This document shows positions 39,451 through 51,500 of a stretch of DNA of 64,000 nucleotides, in pieces. Within the stretch, counting starts at the first letter, position 1, and each line of letters opens with the position of its first letter. The DNA is taken from the NCBI GenBank assembly GCA_038503035.1, contig JAVSML010024269.1:319934-383933 (forward strand), read 5' to 3'. The notes below the pieces were generated by a model. It saw only the letters and a program-made list of their open reading frames with translations. It was not told where the DNA came from and searched no databases. A program made the position numbers and the translations under genes. Source of the stretch: Crocodylus rhombifer (Eukaryota > Chordata > Crocodylia > Crocodylidae).

Positions 39451-39499
39451 AGTAACTTTAGTTCTTCCTTACATAATAGGAAGTCTTGTGACAGCATTA

Positions 39500-40500
39500 C
39501 TTAGTCACTATTTCCCTTAACTCTCAACTTCCTTTAACTCTCAACACAGTCCACCCATACAGTGGAATACAGTTGGTGTTTGGATTAGTGAGAAAAAATT
39601 GTGCCACTGATCAAAGCAGGTAGAGCTCCACCACTGTTAGTTCCAGCCCTGAGAGCATTTACATCTTCAGCCAGTTAGTTCAGGTGTTTAAGGATTTAGA
39701 CACCTATGGGCAGATTCTATTTCACCTATGGAACTTCAAAGTAGACTTAGGAATTTATGAGCAATCTTATTCCTCCTGCCCAACATGAACAATCTATCAA
39801 TACACCTATTTTTGCAACACCGTCATTCTGCCTTTAAGAGTGAGCCACAGAAAAGCAGCAAATAGAAAATTGTTTTTAACTTGATTTTGTCCCCTGGTTC
39901 AGAGCCATAGGAGGTTAACCGCAGTGAGGGCATGGAGCATGGATAATAGGAAAGCATGCTTCTGTGGTCTCCACGGTCTTGTAGCCCAACAGCTCTGCTC
40001 CCAGCATCAAGCCACTGAGGGTTAACTGCAGCAACAGCATGCAGCCTGCAGCCTGCAGAACCATGCCTCCCTGCACTCCTCGTCCTTGCCATGTGGCAGC
40101 TCAACTGCTTGTCACCAGAGTTTATCTGTGGTGATGGGGAAGCCTCCACCCCTTGCTGCCAGGGGTTATCTGTGGTGATGCCTTCCTCCCTTCATCTAGG
40201 GGAAAAGGGCCAGACAGGCATGGAAAATTCCAGTTCAATTAAATTCAGTTTACCTTAAGTTAAGATTTCCCATGTGTTGTGCTGAGCTTAAAGGCATAGG
40301 ACAGACCCCAGCAAGGCTTGGGAGCACTGCGATGGAATAGGGGCCTTGGGATTTGGTTTGGCATGGCTTTTTGCAGGCAACTGCATGATCTTGTCAGCTC
40401 AGCACTCATCATCCCCCTTCTTAGGGTGGGACAAAACTATGGAAGATTCAGGTGGAGAGCGGGGAGGGGAACTGAGTCCCCCCCAAATCTCACTATGTGG
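39500..40500. other. Intergenic sequence, nothing recognised
   Basis: Mixed-composition sequence with a local near-duplicate phrase (about 40123-40142 and 40158-40177, both containing TTATCTGTGGTGATG). No exon or classified repeat was recognised. Confidence 0.4.
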
Positions 40501-40515
40501 GACAGGGCCATGGGA

Positions 40516-40680
40516 GTTGTGGGGGAAGATGTGGATGTGGGAGAGTGGGTGGGTATGGGGGATTTGCGGTGTGTGTGTGGGGGGCAGTTGTGGGGGAGGA
40601 TGTGGATGTGGGAGGGTGGGTGGGTATGGGGGATTTGCAGTGTGTGTGTGGAAGGAAGTTGTGGGGGAACTGTGGGTATG
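40516..40680. repeat. 71-bp G-rich minisatellite (about 2.3 units)
   Basis: Units begin GTTGTGGGGGA at 40516, 40587 and 40658, exactly 71 bp apart. The second unit carries GGGAGGGTGGGTGGG, then TAT and five Gs, a strong G-quadruplex candidate at 40610-40632. The downstream sequence to 40800 stays GT-rich. Long minus-strand open frames rich in Pro, His and Thr here are composition artefacts. Confidence 0.85.
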
Positions 40681-41664
40681 GGGATGTGGGGTGTGTAGAG
40701 AGGATGGTGGCTGGGTGTGTGTGTGGGGGGTGTAGGTGTGAGATGTGCATGGGGAAGTATGCGTGCATGTGTATGGTGGGGTGTGTGTGGCCCCTGGCAA
40801 GCTCCAGGAATGGTGAGCCCCAGGACTGCACATAGCCAGGCTACTGGCTCCATCATGGGGACTCACATGCCCAAACCCTGTGTTGCTGAGGGAAGCCCCA
40901 AAGTTGAAGCTGGAAATGCAGTTCATGGGGCTTGACTGGGGTGGCAGGGAGCAGAGGGGAGCCGGCCTGATTCCCTGTCATTCCTCATGACCTGTGCAAG
41001 GTAGTGAGTAGGTCCAGGCCATCAAGTGCATCGCATAGAGCTCCCCACAGAGGCACATGGCTCAGGTGGAGAACCTGGGAACTTGTATGCGAGCCCCAGG
41101 AGCCTTGTGCAATGGAACCAGGTGGACTCTGCCAGCCCAGGCCCTGCACTCCCACTGCTGCCACTGCTTCCCCTGCTGACCTGCCTGCCCCCACTTCTGC
41201 ATTGCTTCTGTACCTTCCTCCCTACTGCTTCCACCCTTACTCTGCTCACTACCACCACTTTCCACCTGCAGGACTAGGGTTGGGGTGTCCCTCAGGTGAG
41301 GGCAGGAGTGCAGCACACACTGCCCTCGTGGGGCTGAGCTCTGCTCATTCCCATGCCAACACAGCAGGCAAAGCCTGGGGCTGGGCCAGATACAGTGAAC
41401 TGATAGGCAACAAACCTTGGGTGGCATGAAGTCACTTGCTGGGCTGGATCCATCCCATGGGCTATATTTTGCCCACACCTGTTCTAGGGTCTACCTTACC
41501 ACAAGCAGCCCTACCACTGTGACCACAAAGCTCAGTAGGGTGCAGTTGTCAGTCACACCAAGAACCCACCTCCATATTATCCTGCCCTGGCAATCCTGAT
41601 GTTACATGCCCCTCCTGGGGCATGGGCATCCAGCCCCATTCCTTGCCCCTTTTGGGTTACAGAC

Positions 41665-42482
41665 TAGGGCTGTGTGAAGCTTTGGTCCCTGATTCAGTTC
41701 AGCACAGATTTGGCCCAATTTGATGGCTGAATCTCTGAACCTGAATCAAATCAGAAGACTCTTTAATTTCTCTGAATCGAATTGGAACCCTTTGAATTTA
41801 TTTAGAGAGATTCGGAAAGATTTGGTGATTCAGACATAGACACAGCGTTAAATTTTTTTTTCTACATATCTCAAGGTACCAGGTGGCTCATGAATGCTGC
41901 AGTGGTGGGGCTGCTGGAGCTTCCCACAGAAGCATGGGGGACTCCCCAGCACGCTTGGCAGCAGACTCAGAAGTACATCAGAAGCCCCAGAAGCCTCGGA
42001 AGTGCACTTCCAGGTCTGCTGGGGAGTTTGCTGCCCCACCCCACCTCCCTGGCTTGGCAACTGGTGCCTCCTGGGTCTGGGGGGGGGCACCTGGAGTCCC
42101 CCCATGGCTGATTGCTGAGCTAGGGGGCCGCAGGAGGGCCCCCTCATGTGATCCCCAGCAGACCCGCCTGGAAGTGGACCAGAAGTACTTCTGGTCCACT
42201 TCTGGGTTTGCCGCCAACCTCTCCCCTCCCCCCCACCCCGCACTCCTGCGGGACGCTTCATCTGCCCCAGCATTGCAGCATTCATAAGCCATGGTTGGTA
42301 CCTCAAGGTATGTAGAAAAAACATTTAAAGTTGCGTCTATGGCCAAATCGTTGATTTTCTGAATCAGCATTGAATCTTCAGATTTGGATTCGGCCAAATA
42401 GAAACAGAGACAGTGATCTGAATCAATGAACTGAATCTCTGTCCCTGATTCAGGCCAAATCTGAATTAAATACAGCCCATTT
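41665..42482. mobile_element. Fold-back element with long terminal inverted arms
   Basis: The left outer sequence (GGGCTGTGTGAAGC, then CTGATTCAG and GATTTGGCC) is mirrored by the right outer sequence (CTGATTCAGGCCAAATC, then ACAGCCC). Inner arms also pair: CTACATATCTCAAGGTACCA near 41862 and its inverted form TGGTACCTCAAGGTATGTAG near 42297. Pairing continues into GCTCATGAATGCTGCAGTG and its mirror. The total is about 0.8 kb with arms of at least 200 bp. No coding frame was identified. Confidence 0.65.
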
Positions 42483-42489
42483 CACACAC

Positions 42490-43835
42490 ACACTACAGAC
42501 CTCCAGACCTCTTGGCCAGGTCCATCTCTCCCCTAGGCCCTCTGGACCCAGCTTTCTTCCCTTGGTCTCTGGGCTCCCACACTCAACCCCTCATTAGGCT
42601 CCAGATCCCTCCACATGTCACACAAACACAGCCCCCCACTCTGGGCTCATCCAGACCCCTAAATAGGTCCCCAGACATGCAGTACCTCTCTCAGGGCTAC
42701 AGACCCCATACTGGGTCCTCTGAAACCTCCATCCCTATGGTTCCTTCCCAGACCTCCAGGCTTCTTACTGTTTTCTCCCTGCTGGCATTGAGGAGCTGCA
42801 GCCTTCCTGCCAGGCAATATGTCCTCATCAGCTTCCAGAATCTCACTGTCAGCTGCTTGCAGGGTCTGGGCTTATATCCTACATAATCCTAGCCCTCCTT
42901 CAATCAGGGGAGTCTTAGCTACCACCCATGGGCTCCTGGGGTCATATTACCCCATATTCAGCTCTGGCCCCACCTACAGGCTGCTATGGCCTCTGAAAGG
43001 GGCAGATGCCTTAAGCATCCTGCTACACCCCCCACCCAGGGTGCATGACCCTCCCACACTACCCCTGATTTTATCTTGCCTCATCCGCAGCCTTCCCTGG
43101 AGAAGGCAGTGCTGCTGGGATTTGTTGGAGCAGGCAGGCATGGGCCCAGTCTATTGGGCTCAGCCAGGGCCTCTTAAGGGCCCAGCCCTTTACCACCACC
43201 CATAGTTCATAAACACATGAGAAAGTCTTGGTTTTTTTCCCATTTCCTGAATTTGATATAAAATATCAATGCTTTAAATACTGATATAAAAACTCTTTAT
43301 ATAACCTTAAAGAATTATAGGAGACCAAGGTGGGATGATGCTCAACCTTCCTTCTTCCTTGTTGTACCAGCCCTCTCGCTTCCCCACTGTCACCACAGCC
43401 AATGGCTGTGCCACCCCTCCCTGTGCCAGCCAGGACCCTCTACCTCCACCTCCCCCTCCTGTTGGATGGCTGGCCACTTCATTGTGTCTCAGTTTATCTG
43501 GTCCTACAAACTTCTCATCCCTGCCCTGGTGTGTGCTATGCCATGCAATGAGCATGCTGGTTCTCAGACCTGTGCTATGACCTGTGGCTATGTCTCTCTT
43601 CCCCCAGCTTCCTGGGCCAGCACAGCTCCCCCATCGCAGCCACAAGACCCCTCACTACCCCTCACCCAACTCCCCTTCCCCTTCCCAACCAATCCCAATT
43701 GTCTGTGATGCATGCAAAATTTTGGTCCTTTAATTTTAAAATAAAGATTTTTTTTACACTATTCTCACTTTACTTTGTAGCAGGAACTGAACTAATGTAG
43801 CTGATGTTAACATAGAGTGCAATAATAGTGAAATG
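42490..43835. other. C/T-rich intergenic sequence
   Basis: CT-rich sequence with repeated CCAGACC and CTCCAGACC words at 42500-42760. Open frames on both strands lack any recognisable domain. Nothing further is supported. Confidence 0.35.
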
Positions 43836-43837
43836 TA

Positions 43838-44809
43838 ACCATAGATTCAGAAGTGACCTTGTAGATCATCAAGTCTGACCCTCAGTCCTGGGCAGGAAAG
43901 AAAACCAGGCTCAAATGACCCCAGCCAGGTAGACATCAAGTCTCCTCTTAAAGACCCACAGGGTAGGAGCCAGCACCACTTCCCTTGGAAGTTGGTACCA
44001 GATCCTAGCCACCCTGACTATGAAGTAGTGCCTTCAGATGTCTAGTCTTAACCTACTCTCTAACAATTTGTGGCTGTTATTCCTTGTTACCCATTGTGGC
44101 CATTATTCCCTGTCAATAATGACTCCCAAGATCTCTTTCTGCCACTGTGCTCTCGAGAAGGGAGTTTCCCAGCTTATAAGTGTGCTGCTGGTTCCCGCTG
44201 CACTCCCTGGACTTGTCAGTATTGAAACCCATCCTATTTTCATTAGCCCACCCCTGTAACCTGTCCAGGTCCTGCTGTAATCTGTCCTTTCCTACTAGCA
44301 TGCCCACCTCACCCCAAATCCTGGTATCATCAGCAAATTTAAACAGGCTACTTTTTATCCCATCATCCAAGTCACTAATAAAGAAATTGAACAGTGCAGG
44401 CCCAAGGACCAAGCCCTGGGGGACTCCACTGCCCACTTCCCTCCAGGTCGAAAAAGACCCATCCACTACTACCCTTTGAGTACGACCCTTCAGCCAATTT
44501 GCAATCCATCTGACTGTGTAGGCATCAATGCCACAGTCACCTAATTTTTTGATAGGAACAGGGTGGGAGACAGTGTCAAAGGCCTTGCTGAAGTCCAGAA
44601 AGACTACCGTGAAACCTGCGTCCAATGCTTTTGTGACTTGATCATAGAAGGCAATCAGGTTGGTCTGACAGGACCTGCCCCTAATGAAACCATGCTGGTT
44701 GCCCTTGAGCATTATCCCTGCTGCTGGTCCATCACAGATGTGCTCCTTGATGATCTTCTCAAAGAGTTTCCCCAGGATTGAAGTAAGACTAATGGGCCTA
44801 TAGTTGCCA
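43838..44809 (-). mobile_element. CR1 LINE fragment, minus strand
   Basis: The minus strand encodes reverse transcriptase: HGFIRGRSCQTNLIAFYDQV, VVFLDFSKAFDTV, GVPQGLVLGPALFNFFISDL and FKFADDTRIWG. It ends with a CR1-type 3' end at about 43840 (GACTTGATGATCTACAAGG in reverse). One open frame covers 44712-44113 and the remainder is frameshifted. It is 5'-truncated near 44809 within the NYRPISLTS motif. Confidence 0.88.
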
Positions 44810-45602
44810 TGTTAGTCTTGTCCTGTAAGAAACTTGAAAACTCCATTTTGTATCCTTCTGCTTGACATAAGTGAATGAACTCTGCATAGCCTTTATGTAC
44901 AAGTATGTGTAAAACGGTGAATAGTGAGAGAATGGCATAGAGATGGGAAAAGAAGATTTAACTGTTTATGTAAGCAAGAAGGCACCAAATGTAAGTTACC
45001 AGTCAGTAAACTAATTAATGAATAGCTGAAGAATCCCTTTGAGGCCAAGCACAAAGAAGATAACGAGGAGGAGGAATGCACCCATCCTGCGCAGCAAGAA
45101 CACTCCAAGTCTAAGATACCAACTTTGATGACCAAACTGACCTCGGGCTGAGATAAGCTGAAGATGAACAAAGAACAACTGCAAAAACAGAAGCTGGGTA
45201 TGGAAAAGCCCCAAAGTGCTGAAACAAAGGATGCCAATCCCCATAAAAGAAGACTTAAGAAATGGCAAGTTGAGTGAGTCTCTCTGTCAACTGCTGTTTC
45301 ATCAGAGCACAGATATGTCTGTTTCACCCTGCTCCAAAGCTGCTATCCCCAGGATCTTTCTTTCTCATTAAGGCCTGGTCCAGCCACCCAGTGCCATTAT
45401 TGAACAACTGCTGCTGGTACCTATAATGTCTGAATGGAATGGTTGTATTGTGTGTGTCTGTGTGATGATTTGTGTGTGTCTATATGACTGCTGTGTCCAA
45501 ACCTCTATGTCTAATTTATGTAATCAATATACATGGCATTTTGCTTTATCCCCCTTTATGAAGTCTCACTCTTAATTTGGCAATGGGTAATTTAAAGTAA
45601 CA
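44810..45602. other. Possible solo LTR-like segment
   Basis: Begins TGTTAG and ends GTAACA, giving a 5-bp inverted TGTTA/TAACA end pair as in retroviral-type LTRs. The length (793 bp) is plausible. No flanking duplication and no clear internal poly(A) signal were seen, and the left edge coincides with the CR1 truncation, so this is weak. Confidence 0.25.
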
Positions 45603-46700
45603 ACTTCACTCTCCACCTTTATTTCAAACAGTTTTTCAAGATTTCTCCCCTCCCACCCTCACCCCTTTCTCCCTTCCTGCTGCTGCAGAGGGAGGGAAGT
45701 CACAGATCCCATGCTGGTTTCTCAGCCTCTGAGCTACATGCCACTCTCCTCATCCTCTCCCACGCCATAGCTCCTGCTGATGTCCATGCTCATGCTGGGC
45801 AGGCTGTTTAGGGGAAAATCATAGTTGTGCAGGTCTGAGACAGCATTAAGCCTTAACCTGTGACTGCTCTGAATCTGTTCTAACTTTAAGACAGCATAAC
45901 TTCCCACAGATTTAGAATGGTATTAAGGTAACCTATAACAGTACGCTTCAGCACTCAGTTTTTTCAGAGACTCTAGCAGCAGGGTGGAACAGGATTGCTT
46001 TTAGGCACTTAAATCCATTTACACCCCTAACAGAGCAGCACTTTACAATGATAGCCACATATTACATCTTACCAAAGGAGTTCCTGTGAAGAGATACATC
46101 GCTTCATGCCTAGTCTGGCTTTTGGCTGACTTTCTGTTGGACCCTAAGTAGAAGCTTTATTTTTTATCTGTACAATCCAGATAGATAGTTTCTCTTTTTC
46201 AGTGTTTTATTTCCTCATTTCTTTAGGGTTTCAGTTCCTGGCTTGCATCAGTAATAGGATGTCAGCATGTTCCCCAGGAAGAGACTTTACTGTAGCAGCT
46301 TACAGAAGCTCCTAGGCTGAAAGTAATTACGGGAGCAGAAAGAGAACCAGTAAGAGGGAACCTGACTTTGAGTTACTGCCCTGGGAGGGGAAGAAGAAGG
46401 TTGGAAGCCTGTATTCTTATACTGTCTCCTAGTACAACTTATGCATTTTATCAGATACAACTTAATGCACAATGTCTGAAGAACTTTTGGAGAAGATTCC
46501 TAGTCTCCTACATAGGGATTTCTTTGTAGTGTATAGCACTTTTCATTGGTTTATGGAGGCACTGTGCAACTAGAGTAATAATCTGAGCAGAGGAAGAGGA
46601 GTGCTAAAAGCTGAGCTGTGTACATAATTCATTTTTGGGTAGCAGGCAGACCTAGAAAGATAACAACAAACCCAGATAAAAAAGAAACTTTAGTTCTCCC
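45603..46700. other. Intergenic sequence, nothing recognised
   Basis: AT-rich unique-looking sequence with a faint tRNA-like phrase near 45700-45740. No coding exon or classified repeat was recognised. Confidence 0.35.
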
Positions 46701-46701
46701 A

Positions 46702-48520
46702 AGGCAGACAAAGTTCTTTGGGTGAATCTGATATCTTTTATTAAACCAACTAAATAGTTGGAAAACAATTTTTAAGCAAGCTTTCAGGTTCAAAAACCGT
46801 TCTTCAGGCTGAGGAAGTTTCAGCAGTTGGTATGTGCTCTTCCTGGATGGAATGCGAAGTAAAGAAGCCAGAGGCTGGGCTGGTACGCATACAGCACAGG
46901 TAGTCAGTGAAGATGTAGACTGAGGAGTCAATGGGTGAGAGACAGGCTGGGGGGGGAAGGGAGAGAGAAGGGGGATGAACAGTGGAGAAGTACGTGGGGA
47001 GTCAGATGTCAGGCAGGTTATAATGTGTCATAAATCCAATGTCTATATTTAGTCCATGATTTTTAGTATCCAGGAGGTTGATGAAGTGAAGTTCATAGGC
47101 TCGTCTCTGGGAAGTGTTTTGTAAGTTTCCTTTGAGGATCAGGACTGAGAGATTGGAGAGAGAGTGGTTTTCTTGTGAGAAATGTGCCCCCACAGGTAAC
47201 TGGGTATTCCCGCCATTGATAGATTTCCATTATGCATTCATTCTGGTGTGCAGCTGTTGTTTGGTCTCACCTATGTATTTTCTGTCAGGGTATTTGGTGC
47301 ATTGGATGAGACATATTACATTTCTGGAGGTGCAGCTGTAAGATCCAGGAATGCTGATGGCTCTGTTGTGAGGTGTAGTGATTGTGGGGGTGGTGGAGAT
47401 GTGTTGGCGGGTTTTGGATTTCTTGGCATGGCCTGGTCTGGATCCATTTGGTGTGGTCTGGGTCTGGGGAAATTTGCTTCTGGTGATGAGGCTGGCGAAG
47501 TTTGGTGCTTGTCTGAAGGCTAGGATGGGTGGCTCTGGGAAGATCTCTTTAAGAATAGGGTCTCTTTCTATGAGTTGCAATTGTTCGAGGATTTTCTGTA
47601 TGGGTTTGAGGGAGGGGTGATATATCATAACCAGGGAGGGGTGATATATCATAACCAGTGGTGTGTGATTTGTGGGAGGGAGAGGTTCTTCTGTACTGCA
47701 GCAGTTCTTCACATGGTATCTGGGTGGCTCTTTCAAATGTGCAATTTATCTCTCAGGAGGAGTGTCCTTGTTGGGTGAAAGTCTTTTTAAGATAGGTGAG
47801 GTGGCAATCCCAGGTGTTCTCTTCAGTGCAAATTCGGTGGTATCTGAGGCCTCGGCTGTATATCACAGCTTTTTTTGGTGCATTTAGGGTGATTGCTGGT
47901 TCTATGCAGATATGTATGTTGGTCTGTGGGTTTCTTGTATAACGTGCTCTGTAATTTATCGTTCTGGATACTGATCATTGTGTCTAAAAAGGAGATGTTG
48001 GTGCTGGAGTATTCTGGAGAGAGCCAGATGGAGGGATGGTGACTACTGAATTTCTGATGGAACTCAATCAGAGATTGCAAGTTTTCAGTACAAATGATGA
48101 AGATGTCATCAATATATTTTAAGTATAGCAAGGGTTTGATGGTACAGTTCTTGAGGAAGTCTTCTTCCAGGTGGCTTATAAAAAGGTTGGCATACTGTGG
48201 GGCCATTTTGGTGTCCAAAGCTGTTCCCATCTTCTGGAGGAAGTGCTGGTTATTAAAAGTGAAATTGTTGTGTGTGAGGATTGAAGTGTATAAGGTCAGT
48301 AATATCTTTGGGTCTGTATTCTGAGTTGTAATCTTGTTCCTGTGGATATGTAAGGCAGGCTTGGACGCCATCCTGGTGTGGGATATTGGTATATAGGCTG
48401 ATAACACCCAGGGTGGCTAGGAGGGTGTTGCTGGGTAGGTGGTCTATGTTTTTAAGTTTCTGTAGAAAGTCATCTTCAGGCTTTATAATACTTTGTTTCC
48501 TTCTTTTAAAATATCCCATT
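46702..48520 (-). mobile_element. Penelope-like retroelement with RT and GIY-YIG remnants
   Basis: The minus strand encodes, in broken frames, a reverse transcriptase (MGTALDTKMAPQYANLF, YLKYIDDIFI, SFLDTMIS, LYKKPTDQHTYLH) followed by a GIY-YIG-type nuclease region (VICLIQCTKYPDRKYIGETK) and the end segment RRAYELHFINLLDTKNHGLN. This RT then GIY-YIG order is characteristic of Penelope-like elements. The 3' end (GCAAGCTTTCAGGTTC, then a stretch ending CTTTGGGTGAATCTG on the plus strand) is present. The 5' end is truncated near 48520. At least two frameshifts and a 24-bp in-frame duplication at about 47612-47659 are visible. Confidence 0.88.
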
Positions 48521-48529
48521 TAGTCATGT

Positions 48530-51500
48530 TTTGAAATAAAAATATTTTTTTAAATGAAAAAGAAACATTTAAAAAATGAAAAATATAGTGACTTTCCAAT
48601 TTTTCCCAATTTTGGAGCCAGCGGTATTTGCCAAATTTGATTTGAATTCATGAATAGCTTTGGTAGAGTGAAAACTATATATTTTAGAAACAAAACTATT
48701 TTCCTGAAATATTTTCACCCTATTCTATTATTCAGGTTACACAACAAGGAGTAAGATAACAGAACCAAATTCTTTTCTTTAGTTTATATTTAGGCTTTTT
48801 TTTTCTGGGTAAAATTGAGTCACATTCAGTTTGAGTAACTTCCTAGTTTTCCCCAGATCTGAAACTGGTACATGGTTTATGCAAAAAAAAGTAACAGCTG
48901 TTTTTTAATTAATATATATTCTTATTTCTGAAGCCATTATTACTGCAAAACATTTTTGTGGGGTAATCCGAGTAGAAGACCCCAAGACAACTTCAAATAC
49001 CGAGTATTCATGTTTTTTTAGTAATGAAGGTAGGTTCTTTACAAGGCAGGCTAGCTATATGAAGGGAAGATCCACAGGCACCAAAAATACCCACCAAAAA
49101 TAAAAATTAGGAAAGCTAAAATCATTTTTCTTGTTTGTTGCTGTGACCATGTCAGCCCTCCCTCTCCTGGACTGTGGTGAAGTGTTTTTGTAGCCGTGAT
49201 AGTCCAGGTAATGTCTCAGAAGCAGGGCATATTTAATAATATCATTTATTGAACCTCTTTATGATTGGAAGGGAAGTTAGACATTACTTCCAGCACAAAA
49301 TGCCTTTCCTCAGGTCTCCAAGACTTGAGCTCTGAGGGAGAGCATGAAATGTGTCTAACACCTTTTACAACTATGTAGTTCATGTAGTAAAAGATATTAA
49401 AACAAATCCTGCTTCTCACATACAGCCCTCCTGGAGTCACTTTACCAGATCTTCTTAGTGCATCATTAGGATTCAAAATTATGGGGTTGCTGCTTGTATT
49501 TCCTTCATGCTAATTGGAAGAAGCAATTAAGTTGCACACAAGGTTGGGCAAAATATGGCCTGTGGGCCAGATCTGGCCTGCGAACAGATTGGATCTGGCC
49601 CGCAGGTGGGAGGTTACCAACACATTGGATCTGGCCCATTGGCGGCTGGTGGCTCCAGCTCTGGCTGCAGCCTCCTCCACGTGGCACCAGGCAGGTGGGC
49701 AGAGCTGTTTCCACCACACCAGGTGCGTGGCCAGGACTGCTTCTGCCCAGCAGCATCAGCTCTTGATGTGGCAGCATCAGCTATGGACCCAGGCAAGGGC
49801 TTCTGCTGTAGTGGGAGGGCAGCAGTGTCAGCTGTGGATGCCACAAGCATGTTCAGAGGTCCCAAGTAGAACTGCTGGCAGTCTCCACAGCTGACGTTCC
49901 CACCCACCCTCTGTGGCAGAAATCCCCATCAGATTTCAAAACTGTCTTTTCTACAGCTGAGTGTCAGGGCTTCTAGTGAACTACAGCTCTGGCTGGGTTC
50001 TGGAGGGATGCAGGGAGGCAGGAAGGGAGACAGAGACAGAGACTGAAAGAGGAAAGGTGTGGGGGGAGAGGGGAGAGGGGAGAGAGAGGCAGAGAGAGAG
50101 AGAGAAAAGAGAAGAGAGAAAGATGGATGTTGTCCTTGACAGGTCACCAAAACTCACTGAGTGGCCCTCCAGCCAAAATAATTGCCATACTCCTGCTTTA
50201 GTGGGTAAGACAGTTAAAACATCAGAAGCCCCTGCCTATACACAGATCAGTATGGTAAGGCCTAACAAGAAACTGAGCCATGAGGCTAGAGGGGTTTCTC
50301 TGGGCACTGACTGCAAATGCAGGGGCTCATGCATTGAGTGGTTTGTACCTGTTCACTTCAGTTTATGCAAAAATATCAGAGTGAAGGCTGGAGAAGAACT
50401 GGAGAGGACAGGGCTTCTTTTGGGCACAGGAGTGGCTCGAAAGCAGGCTCAGATTTCAAAACTGTCTTCTGTTGCTTGTTCCCACTGGGTTCACAGGATG
50501 AGGATGTTATTTACATCCTTCATAAAAGAAACAAGAATTAGCCAAGGCAGGGATCAGCCCACAGATACTGGGACTCTGTACAACAAGCCCAGGGCAGTAT
50601 AATTCCCAACTTAGAGGATCCCAAATTGGGAAGAAGGTTGGAATTGATGCCCATGCGGTGAGCTGGGGTCAAGCATTCCCCACGGTGTATTGCTTGATTT
50701 TGGACCCTTTAGGCTCAGGACTGGGCTTGGATACTGGCTGGGAAGGTCTGACCTGGCCTGGAGCATCACAGGGGATGAGATAGCACCCAGCTGTGCCTCC
50801 AGAGCACCCTTCTTTGCAGCCCATGGCAGAGAGCTAGGTAAAGACTTTGGTGCCCAGTGGAAACATATTGCCAACCCTTGCACCAAGGAAACACGTGACT
50901 CTAGCACCAATTTATATTCTTGCTATGGACACCTCTCGCCATAGAGCATAAGGCTTCATCCCCTCTTGGTGTCACTACTCTCTTAGTCCTGTATGGTTCA
51001 TTCTTGTGAGGGAGACGGAGAGGAAGAAAGGGACAGCCAGCATCCTGAGCTTACTGCAGCACAGAGCAGCTTCAGGAGCGGTGTGTCAGAAAAGCCACAG
51101 CACGTCTAGAGCAGCTTAAAGCTCCATGTTAGTGAGGAGCCAGCAAAACAGTATTTCTGGCCCCAGGGAGAGGCATGGTGGTGGCAGGCAACTGGAGCAG
51201 CAGGCTGAATTGCCTCCAGGCAGGGGACAGCTGGAGGCTGCAGCTAAGCAGTTTGACTAGCCAAAGCAGCAGGGCGCTTGGAGGAGCACCAGGTCTCCCT
51301 AGCACATCTCCCTATCTCATTGAAGGCATCATGGACATGCCCCAAGACACTGGAGACATCCTGCACCCAGCACTTTGAAGTGTAATATTTTTGATGAACA
51401 CAGAGCACCATACACCTATGTTCCTACCTGAGGAGGTCCTAGTTCTCCTACACACATTCATTTCACTGCATAGCTGGGTCCTGAATTTTGATGTTAAGTA

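Noticed and set aside
40399..40926. Long Pro/His/Thr-rich frames on the minus strand
   Set aside because: Composition artefact of the 71-bp GT-rich minisatellite.
49961..50602. 213-codon open frame on the plus strand
   Set aside because: Translates a GA microsatellite (alternating Glu/Arg/Lys). No homology was recognised outside it.
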